Shown: piece after piece, positions 1 through 10,705 of the stretch
Position numbering within the stretch: the stretch's first letter is position 1
How the letters are laid out: each line of letters opens with the position of its first letter
Assembly: GCA_030849075.1 (NCBI GenBank)
Contig: JASAOO010003417.1
Span: 1-57,675 of the forward strand
Source of the DNA: Zelonia costaricensis
Taxonomy: Eukaryota; Euglenozoa; Kinetoplastea; Trypanosomatida; Trypanosomatidae
Reading direction: 5' to 3'
DNA length: 57,675 nt
Program-made: the position numbers and the translations under genes
The notes under the pieces: generated by a model
What the model was told of the DNA's origin: nothing
Database searches by the model: none
The model's input: the letters and a program-made list of their open reading frames with translations, nothing else

Positions 1-1808
1 AGGTACTGCATGCGGCACTGCGCCACGTCGTAGACAATGTACTCCGGGTACAGCAGCGAGAGCTGCGCCGTGTCCGTCACCATCTTACCCTTGGGCCACG
101 TCACCCCATTCACGACGGTCGCCCCGGCCGGGTCGGGGTGCATGCGGCCCAGTCCCTTGGTCGAGTGGTAGCCCTTTTGCGCCGCCTCCATGTAGCACGC
201 GTTGACGTACTCCTTCTGCTTGCCCAGAGCCGCCTCGCACAGGAGCATGAGACCGCAGTTGTTGCTGCGCGACGTGCAGCAGTAGTTGGCCGACTTCGTG
301 CACGTATCGGCGAGGTAGATGCCCTTGCCGAACATGTACCCCGTCACGGGGGCCTCCTTCGGGGCGATGCGCAGGCCCTGCGAGAGGATGCCAACAAAGT
401 TGGTGGTGCGGCTGCCGTGCCACAGCATCTGCTTGTTGCCGATCGTCTTCGCCGCAGCCTCGTACCGCTCCGACTCGCTCTTGCGGTTCACCTTGAAGAC
501 CTGCTCCACGCGCAGCTTGTACGCGTTGTGCGTCGAGCCGGTCGTGTTGCGCGCGTACTCCTCGACCAGCTGGAACTCGGCATCCATCCTCTGCAGCGGG
601 GTCAGCTCGCAGTTGAGCTTGGCGTACGATGTGTCCAGCACGTTGGCCGCCTCCGACGTGTCGCGGCTGAGCAGTGCCGAGCTCACCTCGAGCTGGGCAA
701 GCGCGTCGAGCATCTCCATCTTCTCCTTCAGCATCACCACGGAGTTGATCAGCGGCGGGCGGCGGAAGCCGAAGTCGTGCGGGATAAGCGTGTAGAAGGC
801 GCTGGTGGGGCGCTCCAGATCCGGGTTTGGCTTGGCCAGCTCCGCCTCGATCTCCTTGAGACACCCGTACGCGCTCTTGATCTGCTCCTTCGAAATCTTG
901 CCAAGCGGCATGCGCTTCGTGTCGATGGAGAGCTCGCGCAAGGTGTTCGACATGGCCGTGACGCTGCTGATCATGCTGATCAGGTCCTGCGTCGCCTTGG
1001 GCAGCTTCGACTTGGGCGGGGTGGCCGCCTCCGTCTTGGCCCTCTTCGCGCCCGCCGCCTCTGCCTCGTCCTCGTCCTCGTCGCTGCCGTAGTCGATGTC
1101 CATGAGGTGGTACTTGCCGGGAATCTTGTTGAAGGAGGCGCTGCCAAACGAGTTGCACGTCTTGTCGCGGTACTTGCGCTCGAACGCGCTCTTGCCGTGC
1201 ATCAGGCTCCCGCACACCTCGGTGGCCTGCTGCCCCTGCACCCCGACACGGCCCCAGCGGGTGAAGAGAAAGAATCGGGGGGTCTGCTCATCCTGCAGCA
1301 GCTGGATAACGTAGAACTTGTTGTTGTTCTGGCCCACGTTCGTCTGGTTCAGCGTGCACTGGTAGACGCGGCCGCCGTCCTCGACGACGCGGCAGTGGCT
1401 CGCCTCAGGACAAAAGGGGTCGACGACGCCCTTCCCCTTCTTGATGAGTTTGTCCGGCACGCTCTTGGCATCCCGCGCGGTGGCCGGCGCGCTCGTGGGG
1501 GACGGCGTGGACGCTGGCGTCGGCGTCGGCGTCGGCGTCGGCGGCGCTGCAGACGGCGCAGAGGCGACGGGCCTGGCGGCCTTCTTGGGGCTGACCTTCT
1601 TGGGGCTGACCTTCTTGGGGGCAGCCACCTGGGGGGCAGCCGCCTTGGGGGCTGCGGCGACCGCCTTCGGTGCGGCTTTCTTGGGCGATGCAGCGGGGGC
1701 CTTCTTCGCGGCTGCCGCCTTCTTCGGAGCGGCCTTCTTCGGAGCGGCCTTCTTCGGGGCGGCCTTCTTCGGGGCGGCCTTCTTCGGGGCGGCCTTCTTG
1801 GGCGGCAT
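1..1808 (-). CDS. PARP: Poly(ADP-ribose) polymerase, 3' end cut by window
   Basis: Nuclear enzyme that uses NAD+ to build poly(ADP-ribose) on proteins at DNA breaks. The frame reads from the ATG at 1808 through 602 codons and leaves the window still open, so only about the last ten residues seem missing compared with other PARPs. N-terminus (about residues 1-75) is a Lys/Ala/Pro tail of repeated PKKAA units resembling histone H1 tails, in place of zinc fingers. A WGR domain follows (W185-G-R), then an acidic linker, the helical regulatory domain and the ART catalytic domain. The H-Y-E triad is intact: H464 in LWHGSR, Y498 in GIYLAD, E589 in YPEYIVY. Length matches trypanosome PARPs (about 600 residues). 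First Met chosen because it starts the basic tail and lies 3 nt after a good splice acceptor. It is the last gene of the leftward unit seen here. Confidence 0.95.
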   Translation of the reverse strand, partial: MPPKKAAPKKAAPKKAAPKKAAPKKAAPKKAAAAKKAPAASPKKAAPKAVAAAPKAAAPQVAAPKKVSPKKVSPKKAARPVASAPSAAPPTPTPTPTPASTPSPTSAPATARDAKSVPDKLIKKGKGVVDPFCPEASHCRVVEDGGRVYQCTLNQTNVGQNNNKFYVIQLLQDEQTPRFFLFTRWGRVGVQGQQATEVCGSLMHGKSAFERKYRDKTCNSFGSASFNKIPGKYHLMDIDYGSDEDEDEAEAAGAKRAKTEAATPPKSKLPKATQDLISMISSVTAMSNTLRELSIDTKRMPLGKISKEQIKSAYGCLKEIEAELAKPNPDLERPTSAFYTLIPHDFGFRRPPLINSVVMLKEKMEMLDALAQLEVSSALLSRDTSEAANVLDTSYAKLNCELTPLQRMDAEFQLVEEYARNTTGSTHNAYKLRVEQVFKVNRKSESERYEAAAKTIGNKQMLWHGSRTTNFVGILSQGLRIAPKEAPVTGYMFGKGIYLADTCTKSANYCCTSRSNNCGLMLLCEAALGKQKEYVNACYMEAAQKGYHSTKGLGRMHPDPAGATVVNGVTWPKGKMVTDTAQLSLLYPEYIVYDVAQCRMQY

Positions 1809-2887
1809 TGCTGCAACGGACGGGGGGGCGAGAAAGGGTGGGGAACGAGACGGAGACGGGGGGGCGGTGAGGATGTTGTGTGATCCAGGCTCGTGTGTGC
1901 GTGTGTGTGTGTGACTGGGTGTGCGTGTGGGAGTGGGTGGCTGCTGTCGCCGTGCAGAGTTGGGGAAGGGGGAGAGAGTAAGATAGACCGAGTTGGGCGA
2001 GAGCGGAGCTGGAGAAGGAGTGAGGCTCGGTCGACAGCGGTGGGTCTCTGAGGGTGTGCGTGTGACGGCGCGTGTGTGCGTAGCTCCGAGTATCGCACGG
2101 TGTTTGCGGATGTCGAGGGTCTGCAGTTGTGTGTGTATGGGGGAGGTGAATGTGTGCACGCGCGCTACGGCGGCGACGGAAGCGATGTCAACAGGGATGC
2201 CGATGATTAGGCGTGGCTGCCCGGTGCTCCCTTCTTGTTTCGGTCTTTGTGTGTGTGTGTGTGTATCTGTGTATTGGTGTGTGGATGCCGTGCAAGCGCG
2301 TGTCAGCTGTGTGTGTGTGTTGTGATGGCAGAAGAGAATGAAAGGGATTGTGACACCCATCGCGTGCGAGGAGACGCGGCAGTGGTGCATCGGGTGCGCT
2401 TGCACGACGCCGCCTGAGTATCCGCGCTCGCGGCGCTCCCGTGTTCCCCCCCCCCTTTCCCCTCCTGCTCCCTCTACATCAGCACACCACCAACACTGCT
2501 GCAGAAGAGTGTGAGCTGAGAAAGGGGAAACGTCTGAGGCCGCACGGGCGTGTACCCGTGCCACCCCCCCCACCCTAGTGTTCCCTGTGCGCGCACACAC
2601 AGCACAAGAGGGGGAGGGGGGGTGGCAGGGACGGAGGGAGGGAGGAAGACTTTGAGTCGGTCATGTCGGCGTGTGTGTGTGTGAGAGAGAGAAAGGATTC
2701 AGGGAAGGGGCAGGGGGCTCCTGCCACAGCAGCGGCCGCCACCCAACCACCCCAGAAGCGCGCCGTGAAACGACGCGCACGCGAAGCAGACCCACCACAC
2801 CTCAGCCACCTAAACACCAACACGAAAAAAAGTGGGGCGGAGGAGAGTACCTTCCAAACCACGAAGAGCAACGCTGCGGGCGGGCCG
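1809..2887. other. Intergenic spacer, PARP / small mitochondrial protein
   Basis: No convincing gene. It holds GT-rich microsatellite stretches on the plus strand (around 1895-1912, 2250-2275 and 2310-2320) and purine-rich runs near 2610-2640, which are polypyrimidine in the leftward transcript. Open frames here translate to low-complexity Cys/Val or Arg runs from the repeats. Confidence 0.7.
1811..1848 (-). promoter_or_regulatory. Predicted trans-splice acceptor of PARP
   Basis: On the minus strand a C/T-rich tract (1822-1848) is followed by CAG, whose AG is at 1812-1811. This is the first AG after the tract and lies only 2-3 nt before the PARP ATG, so the mature 5' UTR beyond the spliced leader would be almost nil. 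Inferred from the usual trypanosomatid rule. Confidence 0.45.
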
Positions 2888-3475
2888 TCACGTGTGCGTC
2901 GGGATAAGCACCGCATCAGCGGACGGGTTGAGGTCCATGTTCTCCAGGTCGTCCACCGCCATGGAGATGATCTCCTCCACATCCTTGTTCACCCGCACCC
3001 CGTTCGGGTCCGACACGCGGCCGTACTTGACGTTGAGCAGCTGCATCAGCACTTCCTTCCGCATCCCGTCCGGGTCCGCGACGTAAGCCTGCAAGTACTT
3101 GCCGCTTGAGTACTTGAGCACCTGCGTCAGCTCCAGCGGGATAAGCCAGTCGGCGGGGTAGTAGTGCATTGTCTGCTCCCACATGAGCGCGATGTCCTCC
3201 GGCGCGCCCTTGCCCTCGCGCAGCAGCACAACGCGCTGGTGCAGCAGCGGCCACGGCGGGCGCCGCGGATCGTTGTGGCGGCGCCGCTGCGCCTCGAGCT
3301 CCTCGGGCAGCTCGATGGGGCCCGCCTTCTTCGTCTCCTTGACGGCGTACACAGAGAGAAACCCAACGGAGGAGATGAAGCCAAAGAGGAACATGGACTT
3401 GGCGGTGTAGGGGTCGATCTCGATACCGGTGAAGTTCGACAGGCTCGAGAGCCGCCGAGCGGTGTGGCGAAACAT
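2888..3475 (-). CDS. Small single-pass membrane protein, probably mitochondrial
   Basis: 195 residues from the ATG at 3475 (MFRHTARRLSS). The open frame extends upstream, but that part only translates CA-repeat (Thr-His) sequence and UTR. The N-terminus is Arg/Ser-rich without acids, as in mitochondrial presequences. One hydrophobic segment lies at about residues 27-46 (SMFLFGFISSVGFLSVYAV). The rest is soluble and charged, with the well-ordered stretch YYPADWLIPLELTQVL near residue 110 and an acidic helical C-terminus (KDVEEIISMAVDDLENMDL). The pattern suggests an accessory subunit of an inner-membrane complex, but I do not recognise the family. It sits between IFT121 and PARP in the leftward unit. 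Confidence 0.8.
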   Translation of the reverse strand: MFRHTARRLSSLSNFTGIEIDPYTAKSMFLFGFISSVGFLSVYAVKETKKAGPIELPEELEAQRRRHNDPRRPPWPLLHQRVVLLREGKGAPEDIALMWEQTMHYYPADWLIPLELTQVLKYSSGKYLQAYVADPDGMRKEVLMQLLNVKYGRVSDPNGVRVNKDVEEIISMAVDDLENMDLNPSADAVLIPTHT

Positions 3476-4678
3476 GGCTGCCAGACGAGGTGTTGATGTG
3501 CGTGTGTGCGAGTGTGTGTGTGTGTGTGTGTTTCGCGGTACCGTGTATTCAGCACCTGTGTGGGCGCACCTGTATGTACTTCCTTTTTGTGTCGCACTAG
3601 TAGAATTGGTGCTCGCGCCACGTGTCGAGGACGCGACGGTGCGTGTGCGTGTGCGCGCACGTGTGTGACAGATGGCGCGGTGGATCAGACGCGAGTACGG
3701 AGTGAAGCAGGAGTGGCGTGGTGAAGAGGGGGGTGGGGTGGGGTGGGGCGGAAGAGGTGAGAGGGCGCACGCACTGTCTTTCCCGGGGATTGCAGTGGCC
3801 ATGCACGAGGTAGCCCAGAGGAAGAAGAGCCACACACCTACGCTGCGCACTGCCTTCACAGCGTGGGCGTGTGCGTGGGTGCGTCTACCGCATTGTCTTT
3901 GTTGCATCTGTGGCCCTCACCGCGACACGCACTTGACTCGACGACTCGCCCCTCGTCTGGCTGTTGGTATGGGCGGTGCTCCATCAGCGCACTAAAGCAC
4001 CGCTGGCCGTCGTCGTTCGTGTGATTTGTTTCTGGTACTGCGCGCCGGCCGGCTGCGCGGTGGGCACACCTTGGCCGGTCGACGGCCGAAATCAGGGACG
4101 GTGGAGGAGGGAAGGAGGAGGAGGGGAGCTCGTGAAGAGGAAGGGCAGTGTGCTCCTTCTTCTTTCGCGTTGGGTCCCCGCGTCCCTTCTCGTCCTTCTC
4201 CGTCTCAAGGAAGAGAATGAGGCGAAGCGAGAAACGCGGAAAGCACACATATGTGCCAGTGTGCCAGTGTGCCAGTGTGTGTGTGTGTGTGTGTGTGTGT
4301 GCTCTACGGACTGCACTACATCATCATCGACTTCGACGTCGTCGGCAACACCAACACGCACCAACAACACTCTGTAAAGCGGAACACAACGCGCGCAGAG
4401 GCACGCGGCATCTGACATCTAGAAACGCAACTGCACGACGCACGCACACATGCACACACACACGCACACACACAACGAAGCACCTGGACGCATCAAGGCG
4501 AGCGATGCTCTACTTTACATAAAAGGTCGCGCACCTAGAATTCAGAACAGATCACGGCACACGCACACACGCACGCACACACACATGCACACACCAACAG
4601 TATATGGCGACCCCGCGGCGGCCGCGTGTGCTTCCTTCGCCGCCGTCCCCCTCCCCCCTCCACACACACACACCGCTC
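3476..4678. other. Intergenic spacer with GT and CA microsatellites
   Basis: No gene seen. A GT tract runs at 3512-3531 and another at 4275-4301. CA/CG-rich runs lie at about 4446-4474 and 4557-4590 just downstream of the IFT121 stop codon, so they fall in its 3' UTR. Confidence 0.7.
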
Positions 4679-7600
4679 TCACATGCCTCGGCGTGTGCGG
4701 CCCTTCTTGGGCGTGTGGCACAGCGGGCAGTTGCGGTACTTGTCCACCACCGCCTCCAGCGCCTTGCGGTGGCACACCCCGCACTGCCACGCCTCGTCCT
4801 CGCTGGCAATAGCGCACCCGCTGACGATGCACGTGCTGAAGGGCTGCTGGCACTTGATGCAGCGCTGGGCCCACTCCTTGTTGAAGCTGCCGCACGTGGG
4901 GCACGCCACAGAGTCGACCGAGGTGTCCGCCGGCGGGTGGGCCATAAAGATCTGACGCGCCAGGTCGGCGAAGCGCCGCGGCGGGTCGCGCAGGCCCACG
5001 GTGGGATACGTCAGCACCGCCGTGCGCGTCACGCCCTTGCCCGGGTTGGTCAGCTGCAGCGACGTCGTCGTGCCCGAAAGCGCCGACCCACCCGCCGCCG
5101 CCCCGCCCAGGAGGGACGAGCCGCCGCCGCCCCCGCCACCGCTAATCGTGCTCGCCATCGTGCGCTGCGTCACGTCGAGGTCGAGGGAGAAACTCTCCAG
5201 CTGCGTGACCGCAGCGGCACCCGCCGCGCCGCCGTCCCCGCCGCCGCCGCCGCTCACCTCGTCGTTCCGCTCCGCCAACTCGAGCCGTGCGAAGGCCCTG
5301 CTGCACAGCCCGTAGTTCTTGACGAGGTACGCGGTGAGCGCGATGAGGCTGTAGCTGTCCACCGGGGCCACGAGGTCGTCGTACTCCATCAGCCGCATCG
5401 CCAGCACAAGAGCAACCTTGAGGTTGCGCTCCGCGATCTGCTGCTGGCACATGAGCAGGAAGTGGTATGCCTCCGCCCCGCGCCACGCCGCGTCCAGCGT
5501 GCGCTCCGAGACGGTGCTGCGGTCCTTGTTGAGCAGCTCCGACACCACCTCCGCGCCGTCGCGGTTGAGGGCAATCGCGGTGGTGCGGAACTTCTGCACC
5601 TCGAGCGCGGACAGCACGTAGAACTTCTTCGCCTTGAGCGGGTCCGTGAGAGCGGCGCGCTTGCCGAGCTGCGCCAGCAGCGTGGCGGCCTCGTCGTGCT
5701 TGCTGGCCTTGCGGTACAGCTCGATGGCGTCGGTGAGGCGCTCGCGCTGGATGAGGTACTTGGCGTACCGCTCCAGCAGCTGGTTCACGTCCTCCAGGCG
5801 GTGCTCCTCGGCCAGCGCGATGGCGCGGTCCCACATGTTCACCTGCACGCACCCGTCCACGGCCATGCGTGGCTCGCCCGCCACAACGAAGGCCCTCGCC
5901 GCCTCCTCCGCCAGCCCGACCGTCAGCAGCATCGTGCCCAGGGTCACCATCAGCTCCTTGTCGTGCTCAGCCATGGCGATGAGCTGGGTCAGCATCTCGT
6001 AGTCCTCGATGATGTAGAAGACGTGCGCCAGCTTGCGGTAGTGCCGGCACTGCGTGTAGTACTGCGCGGCCTTGGTCCACTTCTGCCGGTCCGCGTAGTG
6101 GTCGCCAATGCTCTCCCACGCCTGCAGCAGCAGCGCCTCGTCACCGCCGCCCTCCTGCACGAGCCGGACCACACCAAACCAATCGCCGAGGCGGTAGCGC
6201 AGGTCGAGGGCGAGGTCCTTGCGGTCCACTTCCTTGTACAGCCGCTCCGCCTCGTCGAAGCGGTGGTAGTACGCGTTTACCTCGGCGAGCTGCTTCTTGG
6301 GATCGTCGAGGCCGCGCACCCGCTTCACGAACTGGATTGCCGGGTAGTCCTTGCAGTGGATGAAGGCCACCTCGGCGTACGTGAAGTCGAGCAGGAAGAG
6401 GGCGTGCTCGGCGAGCAGCTCCCACAGCTTCTGCTGGCTGTGCGACTCGGCGAACTCGTACGCCGCCTTCACCGTGCCGTCGCGCAGCACGCCCCGCATC
6501 TCGCGCATGAGCTGGGCCTCGTAGTCCACCACGTACTCCTTGCGCGGCCGCTCGGGGTCGAGCAGGAGCTCGTCCAGCTGCAGCGCCCGAATCTTGAGGG
6601 ACTTGAACTTACACAGGTTCGCGCACGACTGCACCGGCTCCTCGGCGACGCCGCGGTTGTACACAAACATGCGCGTCTTCTCCATCACGGCAAACCGGTG
6701 CGGGTCGTCGACGGACCAGCGGAGGTTCCAGACGTCCTTGCGCTCGACCCCGTCCACCGTCTCTGCCTTGCGCGGCACGAGCGAGGCCTTCTCGCGGTCC
6801 ATCGCGTACAAGCTCATGATGCCGCCGAGGTCGATGACGGCGAGCTGCGTAGAGTCGCAGTTCACCGACATCGACTGCGCCCGCGACGGCAGAATCCACT
6901 TCGCGACGAGCTGGAGCGGGTCGAGCTGGTAGACGTGCAGGGTGCCCGACTCCCGCGACACGAACAGGTGCGTCTCGCTGACGCACACGGCGCAGATGAG
7001 GTCGTTCGTGAGGGCCGACCGCGCCTTCATCGTCGGCGCCGTGTCGCCGCGCACGATGTCGTCCACGTGAATAATGCGCTCGACGCTCTCGGCGCGGCTT
7101 GCCTGCATCGAGACGGGGTCGAGCGCGTCGACCGCGGTGGCGGGATCGCGGAACTGCCAAATGTAGATGGACTCGTCGCCGCAGCAGACCACGACGGAGG
7201 AGTTCATGTCGTGCGTGTACGGCTCCATGTCTATGAAGCGCGTCTCCAGCAGACTGCCAATCGCGTTGACAAGCTGGATCATGCGCTGCTGCTGCGTCGC
7301 GTCGGGCCGGCTGACGAGCACGCAGGCGTCCTTGCACGCGTTCAGGTACTGCAGCCCACGCACGTTCTTCGTGCACCGCTCGTTTGTGTTCACGTTCCAG
7401 AACATGACGCTCTCCTCCACCTTGTCGGGCGCGTTGAAGGCGAAGACGACGGTCTTCTTGAAGTAGCAGTACTTGTACTCGGGCCGCACATTGGCGAAGT
7501 ACACGGACGAGTCCACCGCAATGGCGACGCGCAGGCCGCCACCCTCCCACGTGATGCCGCCGCACTGCTTGCCCGCCACCCGCAGCGTGCGCAGGTGGAT

Positions 7601-8461
7601 GCCCTCGTTGCTGAAGAACTGCGTCACGACCACGGAGGCGTCCGGGGTCGAGGTTGGGGTGAGGGCCGAGACGGCGAGCACCGTCCCGAGCGGGTTCCAG
7701 CCGACGAACTGCACCGGGATGCCGCTGTCCATCAAGTACGGCTTCTCGTCCCCGATGCTCTCCATGAGCTGCATCTTACCCGACTGGTAGCACACCGCGA
7801 GGGTCGCGAGCGGCTCCGGCCGCTCCACCCACGCCGGGTGCCACGACAGCCCCGCCAGCGGCGGCCGCGTCTCGGTGCCGGCATCCTCGCACTGCACCTC
7901 GAGCTGGCTGAGCTGCGCGCCGCTCGAGGCGTCGTGCACAAAGACGTCGCCAGAGGCGGTGCCGAAGAGGATGAAGCGGCCGTCCGCGCTCCAGCACACC
8001 TTGGCGAGCTTGTAGGGCAGCTCGCGGCCCCAGTAGCGGTTGCCCTCGACGCCGCCCACAATGACGGCGCCGTCCTCGTACGCGATGCAGATCTTCGTGC
8101 CCGCCGGGTTCCAGCCAAAGTCGACGACGCGGCTCGTGTTCCGGTTGTTCACCATCTCCTCGAACCACATGCCCTTGTGCAGCATCCACACAATGATGCG
8201 CCCGCTGACATCGCTGCTTGTCAGCTTGCAGTACTGCTGATTCCACGTGACGAGGTCGACCGTGGTCTCGTGGCCCTCGAGGGTTTGGTTGGAGGAGAGG
8301 CCGCCGGACTTGTGGCCCTGTGGGCCGCCGTCCACCTTGAGCACCTTGAGCAGCCCCTTCTCGCCACCACACGCCAGCCAGCCCTGGTCCTCGCTCCACG
8401 CGATGGACGTCACCTTCACACCATTCGGCATGGCGATGCGCTTGCTGAGGTAGACGAACAT
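4679..8461 (-). CDS. IFT121: Intraflagellar transport protein IFT121 (WDR35)
   Basis: Subunit of IFT-A, the complex for retrograde traffic and membrane-protein entry in the flagellum. 1260 residues from the ATG at 8461 (MFVYLSKRIAMPNGVKV), close to the family length (about 1180-1200). The first WD40 propeller begins at once (TSIAWSEDQGWLACGGE). A second propeller covers roughly 330-640, then a TPR-like alpha-solenoid to about 1060 (for example FIHCKDYPAIQF and YRLGDWFGVVRLVQEGGGD). A Gly/Ala low-complexity insert follows. The C-terminal zinc-binding module (from residue 1187) has four CxxC or CxxxxC pairs, starting CPTCGSFNKEW and ending CPLCHTPKKGR, as in WDR35. The open frame runs 1.5 kb upstream of this ATG, but only through low-complexity spacer. 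The 1370-residue plus-strand open frame opposite is a shadow. Confidence 0.95.
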   Translation of the reverse strand: MFVYLSKRIAMPNGVKVTSIAWSEDQGWLACGGEKGLLKVLKVDGGPQGHKSGGLSSNQTLEGHETTVDLVTWNQQYCKLTSSDVSGRIIVWMLHKGMWFEEMVNNRNTSRVVDFGWNPAGTKICIAYEDGAVIVGGVEGNRYWGRELPYKLAKVCWSADGRFILFGTASGDVFVHDASSGAQLSQLEVQCEDAGTETRPPLAGLSWHPAWVERPEPLATLAVCYQSGKMQLMESIGDEKPYLMDSGIPVQFVGWNPLGTVLAVSALTPTSTPDASVVVTQFFSNEGIHLRTLRVAGKQCGGITWEGGGLRVAIAVDSSVYFANVRPEYKYCYFKKTVVFAFNAPDKVEESVMFWNVNTNERCTKNVRGLQYLNACKDACVLVSRPDATQQQRMIQLVNAIGSLLETRFIDMEPYTHDMNSSVVVCCGDESIYIWQFRDPATAVDALDPVSMQASRAESVERIIHVDDIVRGDTAPTMKARSALTNDLICAVCVSETHLFVSRESGTLHVYQLDPLQLVAKWILPSRAQSMSVNCDSTQLAVIDLGGIMSLYAMDREKASLVPRKAETVDGVERKDVWNLRWSVDDPHRFAVMEKTRMFVYNRGVAEEPVQSCANLCKFKSLKIRALQLDELLLDPERPRKEYVVDYEAQLMREMRGVLRDGTVKAAYEFAESHSQQKLWELLAEHALFLLDFTYAEVAFIHCKDYPAIQFVKRVRGLDDPKKQLAEVNAYYHRFDEAERLYKEVDRKDLALDLRYRLGDWFGVVRLVQEGGGDEALLLQAWESIGDHYADRQKWTKAAQYYTQCRHYRKLAHVFYIIEDYEMLTQLIAMAEHDKELMVTLGTMLLTVGLAEEAARAFVVAGEPRMAVDGCVQVNMWDRAIALAEEHRLEDVNQLLERYAKYLIQRERLTDAIELYRKASKHDEAATLLAQLGKRAALTDPLKAKKFYVLSALEVQKFRTTAIALNRDGAEVVSELLNKDRSTVSERTLDAAWRGAEAYHFLLMCQQQIAERNLKVALVLAMRLMEYDDLVAPVDSYSLIALTAYLVKNYGLCSRAFARLELAERNDEVSGGGGGDGGAAGAAAVTQLESFSLDLDVTQRTMASTISGGGGGGGSSLLGGAAAGGSALSGTTTSLQLTNPGKGVTRTAVLTYPTVGLRDPPRRFADLARQIFMAHPPADTSVDSVACPTCGSFNKEWAQRCIKCQQPFSTCIVSGCAIASEDEAWQCGVCHRKALEAVVDKYRNCPLCHTPKKGRTRRGM

Positions 8462-10705
8462 GGTGACGGGGGTGGAGGGGGGAGATGGGGAGGAAGACGG
8501 GGGGAGGGGGCACTCGCGGTGCAGCTGCGATCGCGCAGGGGTTGGTGGTGGTGGTGCTGGTGGTGGTGGTGGTGGTGTGTGTGGCGGGTGTGCCTCCCGT
8601 TCCGAGTAGGCCGGTACCGCCGCTCTGTGAGTAGCACACGCAGACCCGGGGCACGCACACGAGGGTGCCGTGAGCAACAAGCGGGGGAGGAAAGGAGGGA
8701 GGGGAAGGGGGGATGATGGACGCGGGTGGGCGCCTTCCTGGGGTATGACGGAGACAGCTGTTGTTGGTGTGTGTATGTGTGTGTGGGTGTGTGCGCGGTG
8801 ACAGGGGAGGGTGCAGAAAGACGTGGTGCAGTCGACTCGCAGAGAGAGCGCAAGAGGGGCAGAGACGCCTCCGTCCCCCCTCCTTCCGTGTGTGGCATTG
8901 CCGTGTAGCGTCCGTGTACACGTCAACATCTGCACGCGCACCCGTAGGCGTTCATGGCATGCCCTCGTCCAGCTCTGGTGGACGGTCTCTCTCCTCGTGG
9001 CCCTCTCGATGCACGTCCGGCGTCTGTGCCTACTGGGACGTTGCTCGAGTCGAATCTCTGCATTCTTCTTCTTCTCGTTACGTGACATACCCCCGTCGCC
9101 TCCTTGTAGGAAAGACGGGGCAAGCGCTTTGCGCCAGCTGCTGCGTGTGTGCGGTGTGTGGGTGTGTGTGGGGGGGAGGGGGGCTGTGCTAGCCACGTGC
9201 TCGGCGTACTTCAAGGGTGCGCACAGGCATGGACACAGTGGACCCCCACCTTCTCTCATCACGGCAACCCCACAGGTGCCGACACACACCATCCCACACA
9301 CACACAAACTAAAGCACACGCAGGGAGGATACTTGCGTGACGACCGAGTCCCCAGGCGCCCCATCTCCTCCGTCGCCTGTGTACGGCGGGCACGGCCGCG
9401 GTTCGAGGACGGCGAGGAGTCGGTGGAGTCGGCACGGAGACGGAGTGCAGCAGTGAAGGGAAAGTGGTGAAAGTGAGAAACAGCGAGAAGCGGTAACAAA
9501 AGGGGGGAGAGGAGGTTGCGTATATAACGGGCAGGGTGGACGGCACAACACCGCCCACACACACACACACACGCACTACCGCACACCTTCGTCACGACAG
9601 ACACACAAGACGAAGGAGGAGGGGGTGGGGAAGGGAGGTGATGATGACACGGAACAGCGCGGGCACGTTTGCGACAGGCGGTTGGATCCACGACACACGA
9701 CACAACACGGGCGAACACACACACACACGGAAAGGAGGAGAGGGGGAGGAGAAAACGGCAGCGAGCCAAACACGCAAGGGCTGGTGCTAGACAGATGAGC
9801 AGGGCGTGCGCGTGTGTGTGAGAGAGAGAAGGATAAGTCAGAGCGCACGTGTGGAGCAACACCTCGGGAAAGAAGGCGCACACTTGCGTCACACACCCAC
9901 ACTTGAGCAGACACCAGCCAAAGAAGAAGAAAACAAAAGGAAGAACGCGTAAGCAGCAATTACACTCTGGCGACGGGAACACGTACACGGACACACGCGC
10001 GCACACACACACACGCAGTCACACGGACAAACGGCTCAAGGAACCTTCAAACAAAATAATGGAAACACGTCCGTGCACACCCACCACCCACAAACACACA
10101 CACACACACACACATCGAGACGGTGTGTGTGTTTGTGTGTGCGAGATGGAGGACGTAGGTGGGAGGGGCGCCTGCAAGGTCTCGCCTGCACTTCGCTGCT
10201 GCACGGCGAGGCTGCACCTTGAAGGCGACGCGCGCCATCACACAAGAAAACATCGTCCCCCCTCTTCCTTCAGGAGGGAGCATGGCGTCAGCACACACAC
10301 ACGCAGACACACACACACCATGTAGAAGAGAACGAGCGAGACTACACAACAGCGAAGGGAATCGAAGAATGAAGAGATGGCGTAAACGTAGAGATAGAGC
10401 AAGAGGCGCAATCAACGCGTTTTTTGGAATTATGTTCAGCCTTCCGTGCGTGTGTGTGGGAGAGTGGGGAGGGGGGGTTGCTGCCTGCCTTCGACGTGGG
10501 ACACGAGTCGGGCGGGGAGGCACCCTTCCCCTTCCCCACCCCCCTCTCGCTTCACTACCACAACGGGAACACACAGGCTGGGCGTGCCCACACCCCCACC
10601 ACACCTCACGAGGCACACACGCAACAAGCAGGAGAGGGCGTGGTCCAGCGACTCCCCTCCCCCCTCTCACCTCCCTCCGCGGCTTTCCACGCCCACAAGA
10701 GGCGC
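8462..10705. other. Long intergenic spacer upstream of IFT121
   Basis: 2.2 kb with no credible gene. A GGT triplet tract (about 8543-8576), CA runs near 9557-9574, 9717-9727, 9997-10014 and 10093-10114, and C-rich polypyrimidine on the minus strand at 8464-8508 directly before the IFT121 ATG. The long minus open frame across it is only the upstream extension of the IFT121 frame. Confidence 0.65.

Noticed and set aside
138..1883. Plus-strand open frame of 581 codons over PARP
   Set aside because: PARP on the minus strand has all catalytic residues; this frame ends in Arg- and Gly-Leu-Leu repeats that mirror the KAAPKK tail.
4604..8716. Plus-strand open frame of 1370 codons
   Set aside because: Exact antisense of IFT121; Arg/Leu/His/Val-rich with no domain. 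A product of high GC at codon position 3.
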